This document shows, in pieces, positions 7,418 to 11,157 of a stretch of DNA of 11,157 nucleotides (positions are counted from its first letter, which is position 1; the number at the start of each line of letters is the position of its first letter). Both the position numbers and the translations under genes were made by a program. A model generated the notes under the pieces. It was given only the letters and a program-made list of their open reading frames with translations. It was not told the DNA's origin and ran no database searches. Origin of the DNA: Deltaproteobacteria bacterium (GTDB lineage: Bacteria; Myxococcota; Polyangia; Polyangiales; B10-G4); the NCBI GenBank assembly GCA_019312705.1, contig JAFDCW010000247.1, positions 1 to 11,157 of the forward strand, written 5' to 3'.

Positions 7418-7590
7418 GCCACGATCTCGTGCTCACGGCGGTTCGCATCATAAATATTTGAATAAACGGGGCCGTTCGAGGGGGTTCACGGTCGACCGAG
7501 TTCGCGTGAACGGGGGTTCGCGGGTCCGCGCCGGGAGATGCCACTTTCCCTGCGAATTCGGGTGGCACGGATGTTGGGTAAGGAGGGGTC
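7418..7590 (+). promoter_or_regulatory. Putative promoter/operator region before the VWA lipoprotein
   Basis: No gene is seen here. An AT-rich island (about 7447-7466, containing TAAATATTTGAATAAA) stands out in the GC-rich background. GTTCACG (7484-7490) and CGTGAAC (7505-7511) form an inverted repeat with a 14-base spacer. GGGGTTCACGG (7481-7491) recurs as GGGGTTCGCGG (7513-7523), 32 bases apart, about three helical turns. No confident -35/-10 pair was identified. The function is inferred from position only. Confidence 0.35.
7580..7587 (+). promoter_or_regulatory. Strong Shine-Dalgarno site
   Basis: AAGGAGGG ending three bases before the ATG at 7591. It fixes the start of the lipoprotein reading frame. 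Confidence 0.8.
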
Positions 7591-8376
7591 ATGACGTCGC
7601 TCACCCAACGCCTCTCGATCTTGCTGGTCCTCCTCGTCCCGCTCACGGCAGCCTGTGGAGGCGTGATGCTGCGGACCGGGAGCCCGACCTTCCGAGCAGC
7701 TGTACGCATCGACGGGACGGTCAACGCCCAGGACACGGCGAGCGTGGCAGGCGATGCGTATGCTTCGGCGACGGCCATCGCGACGGCGACGGCGACGGCG
7801 ACGGCGCACGGCAGCCATAGCGGCGGTCACAGCGGCGGTGCGGTGGTGGTCGTCGACCACGGTGAGGAAGGCGGTCACCAGGTCGTCGACGCGTCGAACG
7901 GCGGCGGTCACGTTGTTGACGTCGGTGGGGGCGTGGTGGGTGGCGGCTACGCCAACGGGAACGGGAGCGGGAACGGGAGCGGGAGCGGGAACGGGAGCGG
8001 GAACGGGAGCGGGAGCGGGAGCGGGAGCGGGAGCGGGAACGGGAGCGGGAACGGGAACGGGAACGGGAGCGGGAACGGGAACGGGAACGGGAACGGGAAC
8101 GGGAGCGGGAACGCCACTGCCTCGGCGCACCTCGTCGTCGGTGGCCCGGTCACCCTGGACGCCTCCGCAGCCGGCCGCGCTCCGGCGACGACGGGCCGGG
8201 GGCCCGGGGTGCGGGGGACCGCTGGGGGGACCGGCCACCTCGGTGCGTTCCTCGAAGGCGGCCTCGACGTCGACGGCACGCTGCTCGCCTTCGCCGATGT
8301 GGGCCCCTCGAGCTCGGCGGCGGCGCCGAGGTGGACGGTCGTTTTGTCGGGGACGAGGCCCTCGAAGCCTTCCTGA
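7591..8376 (+). CDS. Lipoprotein with (NG/SG)n linker; N-terminal part of a split VWA protein
   Basis: This frame encodes 261 residues. It opens with a clear lipoprotein signal peptide (hydrophobic LSILLVLLVPL, then a TAAC lipobox at Cys22). It continues through an Ala-Thr repeat (about 62-71), a His/Gly-rich stretch, and a 53-residue run of alternating Gly with Asn or Ser (residues about 122-174). The segment after it (about 210-239, GHLGAFLEGGLDVDGTLLAF and onward) is still gene-like. Beyond about 8307 this frame stops looking coding and ends at 8376, while the -1 frame takes up a VWA domain. I infer that the two frames belong to one exported protein of 666 residues when joined at 8307: a lipid-anchored stalk carrying a VWA head. 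The long Gly/Asn/Ser run is probably a flexible spacer. Start and ribosome binding site are clear. Confidence 0.7.
   Translation: MTSLTQRLSILLVLLVPLTAACGGVMLRTGSPTFRAAVRIDGTVNAQDTASVAGDAYASATAIATATATATAHGSHSGGHSGGAVVVVDHGEEGGHQVVDASNGGGHVVDVGGGVVGGGYANGNGSGNGSGSGNGSGNGSGSGSGSGSGNGSGNGNGNGSGNGNGNGNGNGSGNATASAHLVVGGPVTLDASAAGRAPATTGRGPGVRGTAGGTGHLGAFLEGGLDVDGTLLAFADVGPSSSAAAPRWTVVLSGTRPSKPS
7780..7806 (+). repeat. GCGACG hexanucleotide run coding (Ala-Thr)n
   Basis: Four tandem CGACGG hexamers (7781-7804) plus flanking partial copies encode alternating Ala and Thr just after the lipoprotein N-terminus. It is a second, smaller in-frame hexamer repeat 150 bp before the larger one. Confidence 0.7.
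7954..8112 (+). repeat. Two-variant hexanucleotide minisatellite (AACGGG / AGCGGG)
   Basis: 159 bp made of 26 complete hexamers plus a final AAC. By reading the codons I count 14 AACGGG (Asn-Gly) and 12 AGCGGG (Ser-Gly) units in irregular order. The unit length is a multiple of three, so copy-number changes keep the frame. The array is free of stops in all six frames, which creates long spurious Pro-rich ORFs on the other strand. Confidence 0.95.
8301..8307 (+). other. G GGC CCC heptamer at the frame change (candidate -1 slip site)
   Basis: In the frame starting at 7591 the bases read G GGC CCC, which fits the X XXY YYZ pattern of -1 slippery sites. A -1 slip here continues into CTC GAG CTC at 8307, exactly where coding character switches to the VWA frame. 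GC-only heptamers are not known as efficient slip sites, and a run of four C is also a common place for sequencing or real indels, so the site is a candidate only. Confidence 0.4.
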
Positions 8377-9590
8377 CCGTCGAGCACGACACCCTGCCCC
8401 GGGACGGCGGCGAGACCCGGGTCACGGTCCGGGTGCGCGGCGCAGGGCCGACTGAGGCCCGCGCGCCGGTCGACGTACACCTCATCCTCGACCGCTCTTC
8501 TTCGATGCAGAGCAGCTGGAGCGAGGCCGTCGACGCCGCGAAGCTGCTGGTCGCCGGCCTGGCCGCGACCGACCGGATTCACATCGTCGCCTACGGCACC
8601 CGGGGGGAAGAGGTGCTGCCCCCCCGCGTGGTCGGCGACGGGGACCTGGCGCGCCGCGCCCTCGACCGGATCCGCGTCGGCGGGGGGACCAACATCGAAG
8701 CCGGCCTCGAAATCGCCTACCGCGAGGTGCGCCGCGCGCCGTCGACGTTCCGGGGTCGCTCCCTCGTGATCCTCGTCTCCGACGGCGTACCCAACGAAGG
8801 CGAGCTCGGGGCCGAGGGCCTCGCCGCCATGGCCGGGAGCGCGCGCACGGGTCGCGCGTGCAGGACCACGGTCATCGGCCTCGGGGACCAGTTCGACGCC
8901 GACGTGCTGGGCGCCATCGCCGCCGAGGGGCGCGGCGGGTACTACCTCGCCCGAAACGCCGCCGAGCTCGCGCCGGCGCTGACCGCCGAACTCCAGGCCC
9001 ACGCGAGCGTCGCCGCCCGCGACGTCGAGCTCTCCCTCGACTTCGGCGCCGGGGCCGAGGTGGTGCATGTCTTCGACGGCCACGCGGGCACCACGACGTC
9101 GGACGGTCGGGTCGTGCTCTCGGTGCCCAAGCTCGCCGCCGGCGAAGAGCGGCGCATCGTCGTCCGCTTGCAGGTCGCCGCCGGGGCCGACCCCCGGATC
9201 CTCACTTCGGCCCGGGTGAGCTACCGCGCCGGCGGCGCCCGACGGTCCGCGTCCGGGGAGTCCTGGATGGCCTTTGGCGCGTCGGCACAGATCGCAGCTG
9301 GCGCCGGCGGGTGGCACGCGGTCGAGGCGGACCTCGGCGAGGCCCTCGCCTACGCCGGTCGCCAGGTGCGCTACGGCAACGGCGAAGAGGCGGCGGCCCG
9401 CCTCCGGGCCCATGTGCGGTTGGCCGGCCGCCACCCGGGACATCAAAGCGCCGCCCCCCTCGGCCATCGCACGACCGCCGTCGGCCGCCTGGCCACGGCC
9501 CTCACGGCCCTGACCCCCTCCGCGACCTACGCAGAGCGCCGCCAGGTCGGCTTGTCGCTCGGTGCGCTCAGCGTGCGCTTCGCCCGCTGA
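8331..9590 (+). CDS. VWA-domain protein (C-terminal part of the split lipoprotein)
   Basis: 419 residues from the first in-frame start (GTG 8331). The frame is open upstream to about 7920 without any other start, and coding character begins near 8307. The von Willebrand factor A domain (about 46-225) has a complete metal-ion-dependent adhesion site: D54-R-S56-S-S58, T120 in GGGTN, and D151 in LVSDGVPNEG. A beta-rich region follows (about 230-305), as in YfbK-like and Ca-activated-chloride-channel-type bacterial VWA proteins, then a helical C-terminus. It probably binds a protein partner at the cell envelope through a divalent cation. There is no ribosome binding site at 8331 and no signal peptide, which supports the idea that it belongs to the lipoprotein frame starting at 7591. 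Its TGA (9588-9590) directly abuts the thyA ATG. Confidence 0.75.
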   Translation: MDGRFVGDEALEAFLTVEHDTLPRDGGETRVTVRVRGAGPTEARAPVDVHLILDRSSSMQSSWSEAVDAAKLLVAGLAATDRIHIVAYGTRGEEVLPPRVVGDGDLARRALDRIRVGGGTNIEAGLEIAYREVRRAPSTFRGRSLVILVSDGVPNEGELGAEGLAAMAGSARTGRACRTTVIGLGDQFDADVLGAIAAEGRGGYYLARNAAELAPALTAELQAHASVAARDVELSLDFGAGAEVVHVFDGHAGTTTSDGRVVLSVPKLAAGEERRIVVRLQVAAGADPRILTSARVSYRAGGARRSASGESWMAFGASAQIAAGAGGWHAVEADLGEALAYAGRQVRYGNGEEAAARLRAHVRLAGRHPGHQSAAPLGHRTTAVGRLATALTALTPSATYAERRQVGLSLGALSVRFAR

Positions 9591-10391
9591 ATGGCGTCCC
9601 CCACGCTGCCCCTTGCGGGGCCTCGCTGGGGCCTGTACCAAGACCGCGTGAAGCAGCACGTCGACGCGCAATACCAAGCCTTGCTCCGGCTCCTCCTCGA
9701 GGAGGGGCGTGAGCGGGAAGATCGCACCGGCACCGGGACCCTCGGGCTCTTCGGCCACCAGATGCGCTTCGACCTGCGCCGGGGTTTCCCGCTGCTGACC
9801 ACCAAGAAGCTGCACCTCCGGTCGATTCTCCACGAGCTGTTCTGGTTCCTCAGCGGAGAGACCCGGGTCGAGCCGCTCCAGGAGGCCGGGGTGCGCATCT
9901 GGAACGAGTGGGCGACCGCCGAGCAGACGGCCCGCTTCGGACGCGGAGCCGGGGACCTCGGCCCGGTCTACGGGCATCAGTGGCGCAACTTCGGTGCGAC
10001 CCTCGGCCCGGACGGCGTCTACGCTCGCGACGGCGTCGACCAGATCGCCCGGGCCATCACCACCATCCGTGAGAACCCGGCGAGTCGACGGATCCTCGTG
10101 ACCGGGTGGAACCCCAAGGAGGCGGACCAGGTCGCTCTGCCCCCGTGCCACACCCTCTTCCAGTTCTACGTTCAGGACGGAGAGCTCTCGTGCCAGCTCT
10201 ACCAGCGCAGCGCCGATGTGTTCCTCGGCGTGCCCTTCAACATCGCCAGCTATGCGCTCTTGACCATGATGGTCGCGCAGGTGACCGGTCTCGCTCCCGG
10301 CGACTTCGTGCACGAGGCGTTTCGCTACGAAGACTTCACCCTCGAAGGCTACGACCCCCATCCGCACATCAAGGCCGCGGTGTCGGTATGA
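9591..10391 (+). CDS. thyA: Thymidylate synthase, with internal deletion near the C-terminus
   Basis: ThyA methylates dUMP to dTMP with methylene-tetrahydrofolate, releasing dihydrofolate. The match is clear: RTGTGT (45-50), the [13 protein letters not shown] helix, [12 protein letters not shown] (121-132), paired Arg166-Arg167, catalytic Cys186 in [19 protein letters not shown] (203-217) and a C-terminal [12 protein letters not shown]. However, after GDFVH (237-241) the protein jumps to FRYEDF. About 38 residues normally found between are missing, including the GDxHxYxNH segment that contributes the His and Tyr (207 and 209 in E. coli) binding the dUMP sugar. The total of 266 residues looks normal only because of about 19 extra N-terminal residues and a small insertion at about 108-120. 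The start is uncertain: ATG 9591 abuts the VWA stop without a ribosome binding site, and GTG 9648 ([10 protein letters not shown]) matches the usual ThyA N-terminus. The stop overlaps the folA start by four bases. Confidence 0.92.
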   Translation: MASPTLPLAGPRWGLYQDRVKQHVDAQYQALLRLLLEEGREREDRTGTGTLGLFGHQMRFDLRRGFPLLTTKKLHLRSILHELFWFLSGETRVEPLQEAGVRIWNEWATAEQTARFGRGAGDLGPVYGHQWRNFGATLGPDGVYARDGVDQIARAITTIRENPASRRILVTGWNPKEADQVALPPCHTLFQFYVQDGELSCQLYQRSADVFLGVPFNIASYALLTMMVAQVTGLAPGDFVHEAFRYEDFTLEGYDPHPHIKAAVSV

Positions 10392-10882
10392 GCGAGGGCC
10401 CGGCGCAGCTCCAGCTCATCGTCGCAATGAGCGAGAACCGTTGCATCGGCAAGGACAACGCCCTGCCCTGGCACATCTCCGAAGACCTCAAGCGCTTCAA
10501 GCGCCTCACGAAGGGCCACGCGATCATCATGGGGCGCAAGACCCACGAGTCGATCGGGCGCGCTCTCCCCCACCGACGAAACATCGTCATCACCCGACGC
10601 CCCGATGCCCACTTCGAGGGTTGTGAGGTCGCTGGCACGGTGGCCGAGGCCATCGCTTTAGCGCGCGAGGGCGACCCGGCACCCTTCGTCGTCGGAGGCG
10701 CTTCGGTCTACGAAGCTGCCCTGCCAAAGACCACCCGGATCCACCTCACGGAGGTGAAGCGCACGGTGGACGGCGATACTTTCATGCCCCCCTTCCCCCC
10801 CAGCGAGTGGGAGGTGGTCGCCGAGGAAGACGGCGAGGACCCCGAGGTCCGTTTCGTGACCCTCGAGCGCAAGAACCCCTGA
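10388..10882 (+). CDS. folA: Dihydrofolate reductase
   Basis: A 164-residue NADPH-dependent reductase of dihydrofolate to tetrahydrofolate, of normal family length. It shows [20 protein letters not shown] at the N-terminus, the substrate-binding acidic residue in SEDLKRFK (counterpart of E. coli Asp27), the cofactor-binding [20 protein letters not shown], the FVVGGASVY Gly-Gly motif, and a [11 protein letters not shown] strand near the end. The ATG is fused to the thyA stop in an ATGA overlap, which implies translational coupling. Pairing with thyA makes sense because ThyA produces the dihydrofolate that FolA recycles. All expected motifs are present, so this gene looks functional even though its partner ThyA has a deletion. 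Confidence 0.96.
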   Translation: MSEGPAQLQLIVAMSENRCIGKDNALPWHISEDLKRFKRLTKGHAIIMGRKTHESIGRALPHRRNIVITRRPDAHFEGCEVAGTVAEAIALAREGDPAPFVVGGASVYEAALPKTTRIHLTEVKRTVDGDTFMPPFPPSEWEVVAEEDGEDPEVRFVTLERKNP

Positions 10883-10964
10883 GGACCCGAGGTTCCGCGG
10901 GGCCTGGTGGGGCCTGGCCATTTCGAGTGGTCACCGGGAACCGGCGTGCCATCATTCGGCCGAC

Positions 10965-11157
10965 ATGCCGGATGGAGACGGGAAGGGCCCCTGGAGCCCC
11001 GCGGACAGCGCCAATACCTATCAGGTGCGGGGCTGGGGGGAGCCGTACTTCACGATCAACGATGCGGGCCACGTCGAAGTGCTCTCGGACCCGACGGGCA
11101 CGGCGCGCATCGATCTCTACGAGCTCACCACCGAGCTCGAAGCCCGGGGCCTCAACC
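10965..11157 (+). CDS. speA: Biosynthetic arginine decarboxylase, N-terminal part (runs off the window)
   Basis: The 64 residues visible start MPDGDGKGPWSPADS and contain the SpeA N-terminal signature: W-S-x-x-D-S, then Y.VRGWGEPYF.IN..GHVEV and IDLYELTTELEARGL. SpeA is a PLP enzyme converting arginine to agmatine for putrescine and spermidine synthesis; the PLP-binding and catalytic parts lie beyond the window. It follows folA by 82 bp with no obvious terminator in the gap and no strong ribosome binding site, so co-transcription with folA is possible but not shown. Confidence 0.88.
   Translation, partial: MPDGDGKGPWSPADSANTYQVRGWGEPYFTINDAGHVEVLSDPTGTARIDLYELTTELEARGLN

Noticed and set aside
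7954..8112. CRISPR array
   Set aside because: The repeats are contiguous hexamers without spacers and lie in frame inside a coding sequence.
7947..10367. 806-residue minus-strand ORF with a Pro-Phe/Pro-Leu tail
   Set aside because: It is the antisense of the VWA and thyA genes plus the hexamer array. The proline-rich tail is only the array read backwards.
10883..10964. Terminator or regulatory repeat between folA and speA
   Set aside because: GGTTCC/GGAACC are 40 bases apart, and the tandem GGGGCCTGG (10899-10917) is what such a GC-rich stretch produces easily; no hairpin with a U-tract is present.

Overview
This is a GC-rich window (GC is especially high at third codon positions). It looks like a chromosomal segment from a Myxococcota-type (deltaproteobacterial) organism. 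The main reasons are the codon bias, the number of exported cysteine-rich or low-complexity lipoproteins, a CAP-domain protein carrying a thrombospondin type-3 calcium loop and a PPC domain, and a thyA-folA pair next to speA. The taxonomic assignment is inference from gene style; no rRNA or tRNA gene is visible.

Layout. Positions 1-150 hold what looks like the 3' end of an unidentified gene. Positions 161-2470 (+) encode a large fusion: a cobalamin-binding-type domain, a first radical SAM domain, a second radical SAM domain and a C-terminal cysteine cluster. Tail to tail with it, only 7 bp away, is a minus-strand pair: an exported-type CAP/PPC protein (3953-2478) preceded by an unrecognised protein with an internal duplication (4965-3964). 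A small membrane protein (5091-5516, +, strong ribosome binding site) converges on a minus-strand cysteine-repeat lipoprotein (7092-5629). A large imperfect inverted repeat lies between these two. From about 7160 to 7590 there is a short cysteine-patterned ORF and a putative regulatory stretch.

From 7591 to the end, everything reads rightward: a lipoprotein N-terminus with an (NG/SG)n linker, a VWA domain in the -1 frame, thyA, folA and the start of speA. The VWA stop abuts the thyA start and the thyA stop overlaps the folA start, so these are probably co-transcribed. ThyA makes dTMP and dihydrofolate, and FolA reduces the dihydrofolate back to tetrahydrofolate, a classic metabolic pair. SpeA begins arginine-dependent polyamine synthesis.

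The observations most worth a second look are: (1) ThyA has near-normal length but lacks about 38 residues containing the GDxHxYxNH dUMP-binding segment; (2) the VWA lipoprotein is split by a -1 frame change exactly at a G GGC CCC heptamer, downstream of a two-letter hexanucleotide minisatellite; (3) there are two complete radical SAM cores in one polypeptide; (4) the unknown protein at 3964-4965 is built from two copies of one module.
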